DNA from: Chitinophaga pinensis
Lineage (GTDB): Bacteria > Bacteroidota > Bacteroidia > 2-12-FULL-35-15
Reading direction: 5' to 3'
Length of the DNA stretch: 64,000 nt
Assembly: GCA_945885475.1 (NCBI GenBank)
Contig: CAMCYR010000005.1
Coordinates: forward strand, 1 to 64,000
Shown here: positions 16,876 to 24,899 of the stretch, in pieces
Position numbering within the stretch: position 1 is the stretch's first letter
Layout: the number at the start of each line of letters is the position of its first letter
Notes under the pieces: model-generated
The model's input: the letters and a program-made list of their open reading frames with translations, nothing else
What the model was told of the DNA's origin: nothing
Database searches by the model: none
Translations under genes and position numbers: made by a program

Positions 16876-17652
16876 ATGTTCGGAATCACAAATCTTAGTA
16901 TCATCCCTTGTCGGAAAGAACCTTCGGATCGTTCTGAAATGGTTACGCAGCTTTTGTTTGGCGACCATTTTGAAGTGCTGGAAGTGCAAGGTAGCTGGTG
17001 CCGAATAAAAATTGCTTACGATAATTATGAATGTTGGATTGATAAAAAACAATTCCTGCCCATTGCCCAACACACCTTTGATATTTTAAATTCTACCGAA
17101 TACTATTGTGTGAATGAACTGATTCAGATCGTTACCGACAATAGAATTGCTCAACTTTTTCCGATTTGTATTGGCAGCACATTGCCTGGTTTCGATAATG
17201 GTGAATGTGCGGTAGAAAATTCAACGTTCGCTTACGATGGTGCTTTTGTGAACGGGCATTTACCTTTTTCAAAAAATGGAATTATTGATACGGCAATGAT
17301 GTATCTGAACAGTCCCTATTTATGGGGCGGGAAATCGCCTTTTGGAATTGATTGTTCCGGTTTTACACAAATGGTTTATAAATTAAATGGAATAAAAATA
17401 AAACGTGATGCCTATCAGCAGGCGGAAGAAGGGGAGACCCTAAGTTTTGTGGAAGAGGCTGAGCCGGGTGATCTAGCATTTTTTGATAATGATGAAGGGC
17501 GGATTGTGCATGTTGGAATTGTAATGGATCTCAATAAAATTATTCATGCTTCCGGAAAAGTACGCATCGATGGTTTTGATCATCAAGGTATTTTTAATAC
17601 GGAAAAGAAAGAGTACTCCCACCGTTTACGATTGTTGAAACGAATCGTTTAG
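16876..17652 (+). CDS. SH3 + NlpC/P60 cysteine peptidase
   Basis: 258 aa without an obvious signal peptide. Residues ~1-60 form an SH3-like domain (RSEMVTQLLFGDHFEVLE, WCRIKI). The C-terminal half is NlpC/P60: C160 in GIDCSGF is the nucleophile, H212 in IVHVGIV the base, and H224 the third polar residue. The overall design matches gamma-D-glutamyl-L-diamino-acid endopeptidases (dipeptidyl peptidase VI) that cut muropeptides in the cytoplasm during recycling. Peptide specificity is inferred. Confidence 0.85.
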   Translation: MFGITNLSIIPCRKEPSDRSEMVTQLLFGDHFEVLEVQGSWCRIKIAYDNYECWIDKKQFLPIAQHTFDILNSTEYYCVNELIQIVTDNRIAQLFPICIGSTLPGFDNGECAVENSTFAYDGAFVNGHLPFSKNGIIDTAMMYLNSPYLWGGKSPFGIDCSGFTQMVYKLNGIKIKRDAYQQAEEGETLSFVEEAEPGDLAFFDNDEGRIVHVGIVMDLNKIIHASGKVRIDGFDHQGIFNTEKKEYSHRLRLLKRIV

Positions 17653-18017
17653 AGTTTAAGTGCAACTTTATCTCCTTAAGAGGAATTGTACAATTGTAAA
17701 ACAACTTCGAACCAATATTTTAGCAGGATTTAGTCCCCCTTGGTGAAGGGGGTAAGGGGGATTGTTTTCATCTAATCCACAATCCTCTTAAGAATTTGGG
17801 TTGTTTGTGCTTTTGATAATCCAGTAATTGCTAATGACAATAAAAAACACAAGAATAGTTAAAAGAGCAATTGCCCAATAACTGTTTTTTTGAAAGGAAG
17901 AGATTTTAATTTTTTGAGCATTTTACCACAGATTTCTCAGATTATATTATTCTTCTTTTGTAAAAGTGAATTGTTTTTAAGTTTTTATCTGTGCTAATTT
18001 GTGTTATCTGCAGTGAA
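17653..18017. other. Intergenic region with two interspersed repeats
   Basis: 365 bp between convergent genes. It contains the C5-G5 palindromic element (17734-17764) and a CACAGATT-family copy (17924-17942 and echoes to ~18010). On the minus strand 17788-17925 is open for a short hydrophobic peptide (YWAIALLTILVFFIVISNYW) but has no ATG, GTG or TTG start, so I do not call it. Confidence 0.5.
17734..17764. repeat. Interspersed C5-G5 palindrome, copy 1
   Basis: CCCCCTTGGTGAAGGGGG followed by TAAGGGGGATT. The same layout is at 44798-44828 (CCCCCTTTGGAAAAGGGGG, CCAGGGGGATT). It is a short non-coding repeat with a strong hairpin, and it sits between genes both times. Confidence 0.7.
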
Positions 18018-18887
18018 TCAAATGTACAAATCAATCAAAACAAACAGAGCAAAAACAACACTCGCAATACCATTGGTGGTAAAGAAAGCAAGATTTACTT
18101 TCGACAAATCATTCGGTTTTACGAGGGTATGCTGGTAAAATAAAAGTAAAGAATAAAATCCTGCACCGATCCAATACCAAACAGTTAAGGATGCGTAAAT
18201 TCCTGCATAAATTATAAAACCTGCGCTGATTATATGAAGGATGTTCGACAACATCAATGCACCTTTTCTTCCTAAAAGTACAGGAATTGATTTTAAATTT
18301 TTTGAACGGTCAAATTCTTCATCCTGCAAAGCATAGATGATATCAAATCCACTTACCCAAAATAAAACAGCAAACGAAAAAAATAAGGGTAACCAATCAA
18401 ATTTTCCTGTTACTGCCAGATAGGCGCCAATGGGTGCAAGTGATAATCCTAGTCCCAATACCAAGTGACATAAAGCAGTAAAGCGTTTTGTTAAGCTATA
18501 TCCTAGCACTACAACTAATGCAACCGGCGATAAATAAAAACAAAGTGTATTGATGAAGTACGTTGTTGTAACAAATAAAATACAATTGACAATCACAAAA
18601 ATGAAAGCGGATTGTGGTTTAACGATTCCAGCCGGAATTTCACGAATAGCCGTTCGTTGGTTCTGTTCGTCAATCGCTCTGTCGATATAGCGGTTGAAAG
18701 CCATGGCAGCACTTCTGGCGAATATCATACACAGAACGATCAAGCCGAAAAGTTGAATACTAAAGGTAGCTGCGGTGAACGTGATCGCTAAAAAATAACC
18801 GATGATCGCAAAGGGTAATGCAAATATGGTATGACTGAATTTTATGAGCGAAAGGTAATTGCTGAGAACGTTTGTTTTTGATTCCAT
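18018..18887 (-). CDS. UbiA-family polyprenyltransferase (MqnP-like)
   Basis: 289 aa, membrane protein with about eight hydrophobic segments. First aspartate-rich motif N65-x3-D69-x3-D73 (NRYIDRAID); second D182-x6-D189-x3-D193 (DIIYALQDEEFD). These are the Mg-diphosphate binding motifs of aromatic prenyltransferases. In Bacteroidota such UbiA-like proteins usually act in menaquinone synthesis by the futalosine route (MqnP), but the sequence alone does not exclude another aromatic acceptor. It follows a small membrane protein gene by 7 bp and is likely co-transcribed with it and the S8 protease. Confidence 0.8.
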   Translation of the reverse strand: MESKTNVLSNYLSLIKFSHTIFALPFAIIGYFLAITFTAATFSIQLFGLIVLCMIFARSAAMAFNRYIDRAIDEQNQRTAIREIPAGIVKPQSAFIFVIVNCILFVTTTYFINTLCFYLSPVALVVVLGYSLTKRFTALCHLVLGLGLSLAPIGAYLAVTGKFDWLPLFFSFAVLFWVSGFDIIYALQDEEFDRSKNLKSIPVLLGRKGALMLSNILHIISAGFIIYAGIYASLTVWYWIGAGFYSLLLFYQHTLVKPNDLSKVNLAFFTTNGIASVVFALFVLIDLYI

Positions 18888-18894
18888 TCTCCGT

Positions 18895-19158
18895 TTATTT
18901 AAAGCGACTCATAATAATAATTATCAGTACAATTATAATCGGGATAGAACTTAGAATAATACCAATAATTCCTGGTGTGATCTTTTTAGTAGTTAGTTCA
19001 TATTTTGTATCGATGTAGACATAAATAGTTGAAACAACCATTCCTAAAAAACCGATGGGTAAAGCCAGCATTAAGCCATAAGGCAACATCCAGATGATCG
19101 CAGAAAGAACTCCGAGTGTGAGAGAAGCAATTCCTAATAATTTGATTTGTTTTTGCAT
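18895..19158 (-). CDS. Small membrane protein
   Basis: 87 aa, almost entirely hydrophobic: three predicted segments (IKLLGIASLTLGVLSAIIWM, MLALPIGFLGMVVSTIYVYI, IIGIILSSIPIIIVLIIIIM) and short basic ends. No family recognised. Tight spacing on both sides (13 bp after the S8 protease, 7 bp before the prenyltransferase) supports a real translated gene in this operon. Confidence 0.65.
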   Translation of the reverse strand: MQKQIKLLGIASLTLGVLSAIIWMLPYGLMLALPIGFLGMVVSTIYVYIDTKYELTTKKITPGIIGIILSSIPIIIVLIIIIMSRFK

Positions 19159-19171
19159 AATCGATTTTATC

Positions 19172-21295
19172 CTACAAAATTATCATTTTTTCTATAGCGA
19201 TGATTCGTCCCTCTTGAACTAATTTACAAAAATAGAGTCCGGCTGCAAGCCCTTTAATTTCAACAGATGAACCACTTACTTGTTCCTCTTTTATTAACGA
19301 ACCTACTGCATTGTAAATCAATAATGCTGTTTTAGTATTTTTTTGGAAACCCCGAATAGCGATGGTAATAGCACTGCCATCGATGGCCGGATTCGGATAT
19401 ACGAGAAGTGTCGTGTTAACTTCGTTTTTTGGTACTTCAGTTGTCAGGCATCCTGTTAATGCATTGAAAGCATTTGCTTTACCGAAACCATATTGATTGT
19501 TTGGAACAGCTCCTGTAAAGCCATCTGTTGTTGTACAATTGATGATTGCGTTTTTTACATCCATCGCAGTAGCGGATGGATTTTTTTGAAGATAGAGTGC
19601 GGCAATGCCCGCAACACATGGACTTGCAGCTGATGTTCCTCCACCAAGTGTATGAAATCCACCAGGATCAAAGGCGTCGGGATACAGGATGCCATCGCCA
19701 GGTAGCGTGGATAAAAGCGAGCAGGACATCACAAAATCTCCAGGCGCAGCAATGTCGGGTTTCGTTCTTCCATCACGGGTTGGTCCTGAACTTGAATTCG
19801 GGTGGCGCTGTCCCGGTGTTCGTGTCGGATCAGTATACAAAATACTGTTGTAATTTAACAGGCTTCGTCTGTTTGTATAGTTTCCTACGGTTATTACATT
19901 ATCCAAACATTGAAAACTAGATACCATCGTTTGATCCAAGTCTGGTAGTTTGTAATACATACTATCGGGCATCGTTGCAGATGACGGAAGTCCGGAGCTC
20001 TTCAGATTAAAGTTCCATACATCAAATTTACCGCTACCGGTAGAGATCAAGCGCCAATCGTAAGTGGTGGAATCGGGTATAATATTAAATTCTAATGAAT
20101 ATACACCTGCCGAAGAATCACCATAGGATTGTACGATTCCGATTCTGTTTGATCCATTATACACCGTATCGTTGATAATTACTCCCAAATGTGACGCGAT
20201 AGTATAAAAAGGTGTACGTCCTCTGAACACATGTACCGGACTCATTTGATCAACACCTATTGCGATAGAAACATTTTCGAAATTAGATGTATTGGAATAA
20301 AGTGTGAAGTTTTCTGATCCACTCGGACTAGAAAAAAATGTAAAATTCGTATCACTTGTAACGGTGTAACCTAAATGAAATGGAATGTCTCCTGCATTAC
20401 CTGCGGCAGCTACAAATGCTCTTCCAGGTTGCGCATCGATCATGTTTTTTATGAGCTGGGCTTGCAGATCCAATCCATCATGAGAGCCATAATAATCACC
20501 TAAGCTCGCATTTATTACACAGGGTTTTCCTAAACTGTTTGCCTTGTTGTAAATATAATCTACTGCATCGGTCATGAGTGTTGGATTGTAACTGTAAAAG
20601 TCAAACGCAACAAATACGATATCGGCTTTTGGAGCAACGCCTTTGTAATTACCATTTGCTAATCCGTTACCGGCAGCAATTCCCGCTACATGTGTTCCGT
20701 GTCCATACCAATCTATATCTGTAGATGCTGCAGCAATTCCGCCATCAATTCCCGTGTTGTCCCATTCTTGTCCGTATCCGTAAACGGGTGTGTTTGCAGC
20801 AAGAGGAAGTCGCTGATCCCATAAATATTTTATTCGTGTATTTCCTAAGCTATCTTGTAAATCAGGATGAGAAAAATCGATCCCCGAATCAATGATCCCC
20901 ACAACAATACCATTACCATTGTATCCTTGCGATAATGGAGAAGTACCCAAATGAACAGGAATCACATTGTTGTGAAGTAACATGGTGTCGTTCATTAGTT
21001 TGAATCGTGGAGGAAATGCTTCAATGCGTTGTATCTTTTTATGGGCCGCAAATGTTGCAAGTGCCGCTGCTGGAATTTTTATCGCTGCGATAGTTGAATA
21101 AGCGTATTTTATTTTTCCATTTACGGATGCCGTAATTTGTTCAATAGTGCTGATGTCACCTTTTACAAAAACATCAATCAGCTCGGTAGAACTAGAATTG
21201 TTTTTTAGCAACAGCGCTAAATTCATTTTGCTTTGAGCAAAAATTGCAGTCGAAAAGATCAATAAAGTAAAAAAGAGTAGGGGCCGTTTTTCCAT
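19172..21295 (-). CDS. S8 (subtilisin-like) serine peptidase with T9SS sorting domain
   Basis: 707 aa with a signal peptide (MEKRPLLFFTLLIFSTAIFA). A ~100-residue propeptide-like region precedes the subtilase domain: D136 (VVGIIDSGID), H199 (WYGHGTHVAG) and S555 (GGGTSAASP) form the triad. A large insert lies between His and Ser. The last ~75 residues (LLVYPNPAIDG ... GLAAGLYFCKLV ... KMIIL) are a type IX secretion C-terminal sorting domain, so the mature enzyme should be exported and released or anchored at the surface. It is first in a leftward operon and divergent from the gene at 21354. Confidence 0.9.
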   Translation of the reverse strand: MEKRPLLFFTLLIFSTAIFAQSKMNLALLLKNNSSSTELIDVFVKGDISTIEQITASVNGKIKYAYSTIAAIKIPAAALATFAAHKKIQRIEAFPPRFKLMNDTMLLHNNVIPVHLGTSPLSQGYNGNGIVVGIIDSGIDFSHPDLQDSLGNTRIKYLWDQRLPLAANTPVYGYGQEWDNTGIDGGIAAASTDIDWYGHGTHVAGIAAGNGLANGNYKGVAPKADIVFVAFDFYSYNPTLMTDAVDYIYNKANSLGKPCVINASLGDYYGSHDGLDLQAQLIKNMIDAQPGRAFVAAAGNAGDIPFHLGYTVTSDTNFTFFSSPSGSENFTLYSNTSNFENVSIAIGVDQMSPVHVFRGRTPFYTIASHLGVIINDTVYNGSNRIGIVQSYGDSSAGVYSLEFNIIPDSTTYDWRLISTGSGKFDVWNFNLKSSGLPSSATMPDSMYYKLPDLDQTMVSSFQCLDNVITVGNYTNRRSLLNYNSILYTDPTRTPGQRHPNSSSGPTRDGRTKPDIAAPGDFVMSCSLLSTLPGDGILYPDAFDPGGFHTLGGGTSAASPCVAGIAALYLQKNPSATAMDVKNAIINCTTTDGFTGAVPNNQYGFGKANAFNALTGCLTTEVPKNEVNTTLLVYPNPAIDGSAITIAIRGFQKNTKTALLIYNAVGSLIKEEQVSGSSVEIKGLAAGLYFCKLVQEGRIIAIEKMIIL

Positions 21296-21353
21296 TTCTA
21301 AGTAAATATTTACGAAATTTACGATTCTGAAATCAGAAAAACTAATTTTTATA

Positions 21354-21992
21354 ATGCATCGGATATTCGTTTTATTATTCTTATTTATTTTTTCCTTTGC
21401 TAAGGCTCAATTGTCTAAAAATGTTCCCTACTCAAGGGATTATGAATTTAAGGAAGGTATTTACCTTTCCATTTCTCAATTCAAAAATAATGCTCCGATT
21501 CTTAAATCGAACATTGAATCCATTTTGCCCAAAGATCAAATTGATTTTTTAACGCAGGTTTTGGAACAAAAGCTGATTACGTATACTGATAGTGTTGGGC
21601 AAAAGCAAAAAAGTCAGCCGGGAACGCTCTGGGGATATGCTCAAAATAGAGCCATCTATATCAATTTTAATAATGAGTTCAACCGCTTGAATGTCATCGG
21701 AACGCTGTGTTTGTTTTCTGCGATGATTGTTCAATCTTCCATGCGTAACGATCCGCTGGGAGATATGTATGCGATCCAGCCTTCGTTTCAGGAATTGCGT
21801 CAATATGTGTTGGATACGCAAACAAATAAAATCCTTGATTTTGATGCTAAGAATATGGAGATCTTATTGAAAAATGATGCGGTTTTATATGAAGGATTCA
21901 TGAAACTTAAAAAGAGGGCAAAAGCCGATTCGATCTTCATTTATCTGCGAAAATATAACGAAAATCATCCTTTGTATTTACCCTTGAAATAA
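21354..21992 (+). CDS. Secreted protein of unknown function
   Basis: 212 aa with a signal peptide (MHRIFVLLFLFIFSFAKA). The mature part has a mixed composition with a hydrophobic stretch around IGTLCLFSAMIVQ and a helical, charged C-terminus. I do not recognise a domain. Genes like this are common in Bacteroidota without known function. It is divergent from the S8 protease (58-bp spacer) and precedes ettA by 75 bp. Confidence 0.65.
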   Translation: MHRIFVLLFLFIFSFAKAQLSKNVPYSRDYEFKEGIYLSISQFKNNAPILKSNIESILPKDQIDFLTQVLEQKLITYTDSVGQKQKSQPGTLWGYAQNRAIYINFNNEFNRLNVIGTLCLFSAMIVQSSMRNDPLGDMYAIQPSFQELRQYVLDTQTNKILDFDAKNMEILLKNDAVLYEGFMKLKKRAKADSIFIYLRKYNENHPLYLPLK

Positions 21993-22067
21993 GGCTCAAA
22001 ATTCCCAATTATTTCCGATATTTGCGTTCCTAAATAATCAATAAGTCACAATTTATAATTTCCAACG

Positions 22068-23744
22068 ATGTCAGAAGGCAGACAAATTATTTTTTCGATG
22101 GTGAACGTGAGTCGCACGTTACCTGCAGGTAAAACTATTCTAAAAGATATTTATTTATCATTCTATTACGGTGCAAAGATCGGTATCCTAGGTTTGAACG
22201 GCTCCGGTAAATCTACTTTAATGAAGATCATTGCAGGTGTTGAAAAAAATTATCAGGGAGATATTCATTTCTCTCCAGGTTATAAAATCGGAATGTTGGA
22301 GCAGGAGCCGCAGTTAGATGATAGCAAAACGGTTATCGAGATTGTGCGTGAAGGCGCACAGGAACATGTGAATATTCTGAATGAATATGAAGAGGTAAAT
22401 AATAAGTTCGCGGAAGAAATGACTGCGGAAGAAATGGATAAATTGATCAACCGTCAGGCACGTCTGCAGGATCTGATTGATCAGTATGATCTATGGAATT
22501 TGGATAATCGTTTGGAGCAGGCAATGGAAGCATTGCGCTGTCCTGAAAGCAATGCTTCTGTAAAGAATTTATCAGGTGGTGAACGCCGACGTGTTGCTTT
22601 ATGTCGTTTGTTGATTCAAGAACCAGAAATTTTATTGTTGGATGAGCCTACCAATCACTTGGATGCTGAATCGGTTGATTGGTTAGAGCAGCATTTACAA
22701 AATTATAAAGGAACTGTTATTGCAGTAACCCATGACCGTTATTTCCTTGATAATGTTGCAGGATGGATTCTGGAGTTGGACAGAGGTGAAGGTATTCCTT
22801 GGAAAGGAAATTATTCTGAATGGTTAGATCAGAAACAAAAACGTTTAGCTCAAGAGGAAAAAACTGAAAGTAAACGTCAGAAAACATTGCTTCGCGAGTT
22901 AGATTGGGTTCGTCAAGGTGCTAAAGGCCGTCAGTCCAAATCAAAGGCGCGTTTGGAAAACTATGAGAAAATGTTGGGCGTAGATGCTAAATCAACGGAA
23001 GAGAAATTAGAATTGTTCATTCCTAATGGTCCTCGTTTAGGTAACGAAGTTATTGAAGCCATTGATGTCTCAAAAGCCTTTGGAGATAAATTATTATACG
23101 AACATTTGAATTTTAAATTACCTCCTGCAGGAATCGTTGGTATCATCGGACCGAATGGTGCGGGTAAAACGACTTTGTTTCGCATGATCATGGGCGAAGA
23201 AACTCCTGGTAGCGGAGAATTTAAGGTGGGTTCAACGGTAAAAATTGCTTATGTCGATCAGTCACATACGGAAATTGATCCTGAGAAAACAATCTATGAA
23301 GTGCTGACCGGTGGAACAGAAAATATTGTGATTGGCGGACAAACATTAAACTCAAGGGCTTATGTTTCGAAGTTCAATTTCAATGGTTCGGATCAAGGGA
23401 AAAAATGTGGGATTCTTTCCGGTGGTGAAAGAAACCGTTTGCATTTGGCGATGACACTGAAAAAAGAAGCGAATGTTTTATTACTCGATGAGCCGACCAA
23501 TGACTTGGATGTGAATACACTCCGCGCTTTGGAAGAAGGTTTGGAGAATTATGCCGGATGTGCCGTAATTATTTCCCATGACCGTTGGTTCCTAGATAGA
23601 GTTTGTACACATATTCTCGCTTTTGAAGGTGATTCTACCGTTTATTATTTCGAAGGTGGGTATTCCGAATATGAAGATAATAAAAAGAAACGATTAGGAA
23701 ATGTTGAGCCGAAACGCGTTCGATATAAGAAGCTTACTGTTTAA
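22068..23744 (+). CDS. ettA: Energy-dependent translational throttle protein EttA (ABC-F)
   Basis: 558 aa soluble tandem ABC ATPase. NBD1 has Walker A GLNGSGKST (42-50), signature LSGGERRRVALC and LLDEPTNHLD. NBD2 has GPNGAGKTT, LSGGERNRLHLA and LLDEPTNDLD. The start SEGRQIIFSMVNVSR and the overall length fit EttA, which binds the ribosomal E site and gates elongation according to the ATP/ADP ratio. There is no transmembrane part. A hairpin follows the stop. Confidence 0.93.
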   Translation: MSEGRQIIFSMVNVSRTLPAGKTILKDIYLSFYYGAKIGILGLNGSGKSTLMKIIAGVEKNYQGDIHFSPGYKIGMLEQEPQLDDSKTVIEIVREGAQEHVNILNEYEEVNNKFAEEMTAEEMDKLINRQARLQDLIDQYDLWNLDNRLEQAMEALRCPESNASVKNLSGGERRRVALCRLLIQEPEILLLDEPTNHLDAESVDWLEQHLQNYKGTVIAVTHDRYFLDNVAGWILELDRGEGIPWKGNYSEWLDQKQKRLAQEEKTESKRQKTLLRELDWVRQGAKGRQSKSKARLENYEKMLGVDAKSTEEKLELFIPNGPRLGNEVIEAIDVSKAFGDKLLYEHLNFKLPPAGIVGIIGPNGAGKTTLFRMIMGEETPGSGEFKVGSTVKIAYVDQSHTEIDPEKTIYEVLTGGTENIVIGGQTLNSRAYVSKFNFNGSDQGKKCGILSGGERNRLHLAMTLKKEANVLLLDEPTNDLDVNTLRALEEGLENYAGCAVIISHDRWFLDRVCTHILAFEGDSTVYYFEGGYSEYEDNKKKRLGNVEPKRVRYKKLTV

Positions 23745-23828
23745 TACTCTTTTTTTGTAACACTATTTTTCTGCCTGTCTCTTTCAGGAATTAAAAAGTG
23801 TATCGGTGCTGTAAAATAGACTAATTTT

Positions 23829-23860
23829 AATGAGGAATTCATGATTGAATTCCTCATTTT
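23829..23860 (+). terminator. Rho-independent terminator after ettA
   Basis: A perfect 13-bp stem AATGAGGAATTCA / TGAATTCCTCATT with a TGAT loop, followed by TTTTAGTTTT. Confidence 0.75.
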
Positions 23861-23999
23861 TAGTTTTAAAGCAAGATCAATAACTTAATAAGTACAGGAT
23901 TGAGTGCTTATTCAGGGTTTTATAGTGTAGAAGTAGAAAGGGATAAAGGTTTTGTCAAAAAGTAATGACTGAAAAAATAATAGCAATACGTTTAAATAT

Positions 24000-24812
24000 A
24001 TGAAAAGATTAATTTTTGGAATTGTAATCGGAGGCATTGTTGGTGCTGTTTTGATTCTCCTAGTATTGGCGCTGTTTAAAAGCAATACTTCCGGCAAGGG
24101 CGGACTGCGTTTGGTTACAAGTGATTCAACATCGGTAAACAACGATAAAAAAAATCAGCAGATTTTAGTTTATGGCGATTATATAGATCTGGATAGTACC
24201 GATTATTTACTGATTCCATTAGGAATGAAAACGATTGATGCGAAAGATGAAAAGGGCGGATTGCGCTCGAAATCAAGTACTGAATATCTTGAAACGGATG
24301 CGAGAGGCTTTAGTAGTTATAAATATAATTTTTATTCACTGAACTTTGGAAATTGTAACAATGTCATTTTCTACAATAAAAAAAATGATGAAACATATTT
24401 GATGCTGCAGCATCCTGCCATTGTTTCTCAATTTTATTTTCCATATTACGATAAGGATTATACTGCTGAGAAATTTTATTTTATCCTCTTAGGAATCCGC
24501 GAGGATGATACAAATTTGGATGGATACATAAATAGTGATGATGCCGAAAAGGTATATATTGCTGATCTTTCAGGAAAAAATATGATTCAGATATCTCCAA
24601 ACCAAACGCAATTGGTTGATTGGTTTATTGATGTGACCACCAATAATATTCTGATGAAGGTTCGTTTTGATTCCAACAAAGACAGGAAATTTGATTATTA
24701 CGATGAGATTGAGATCCTTAAAACATCAATCGATAGTCCTACACAAGGGAAAAAGATTATCGGAGCAGAAATAAAAGTGAATATTAAGAAAATATTGGAC
24801 CGGATAAAATAA
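24000..24812 (+). CDS. Membrane-anchored protein with EF-hand-like loops
   Basis: 270 aa. One N-terminal TM segment (LIFGIVIGGIVGAVLILLVLALF, residues ~4-26) anchors a ~240-residue domain. Two acidic loops resemble calcium-binding EF-hand or dockerin loops: D170-T-N-L-D174-G-x-I-x-x-x-D and D224-S-N-K-D228 with further acidic residues to E236. No named family recognised. It could sense or bind Ca2+; this is inference. A strong bidirectional hairpin separates it from the convergent peptidase gene. Confidence 0.65.
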   Translation: MKRLIFGIVIGGIVGAVLILLVLALFKSNTSGKGGLRLVTSDSTSVNNDKKNQQILVYGDYIDLDSTDYLLIPLGMKTIDAKDEKGGLRSKSSTEYLETDARGFSSYKYNFYSLNFGNCNNVIFYNKKNDETYLMLQHPAIVSQFYFPYYDKDYTAEKFYFILLGIREDDTNLDGYINSDDAEKVYIADLSGKNMIQISPNQTQLVDWFIDVTTNNILMKVRFDSNKDRKFDYYDEIEILKTSIDSPTQGKKIIGAEIKVNIKKILDRIK

Positions 24813-24825
24813 ACAATCGCACATA

Positions 24826-24862
24826 AAAAAAGCCTTATCCTATTTTTGGATAAGGCTTTTTT
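24826..24862. terminator. Bidirectional terminator
   Basis: AAAAAAGCCTTATCC / GGATAAGGCTTTTTT with a TATTTTT loop, between convergent genes. A-tract and T-tract on the two sides allow termination in both directions. Confidence 0.85.
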
Positions 24863-24899
24863 ACAAGTTGTACTTTCATTAATCGTTGAACGTCTTATC

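Noticed and set aside
17788-17925. Short hydrophobic minus-strand peptide
   Set aside because: It would make one TM helix, but the frame has no ATG, GTG or TTG start after its upstream stop.
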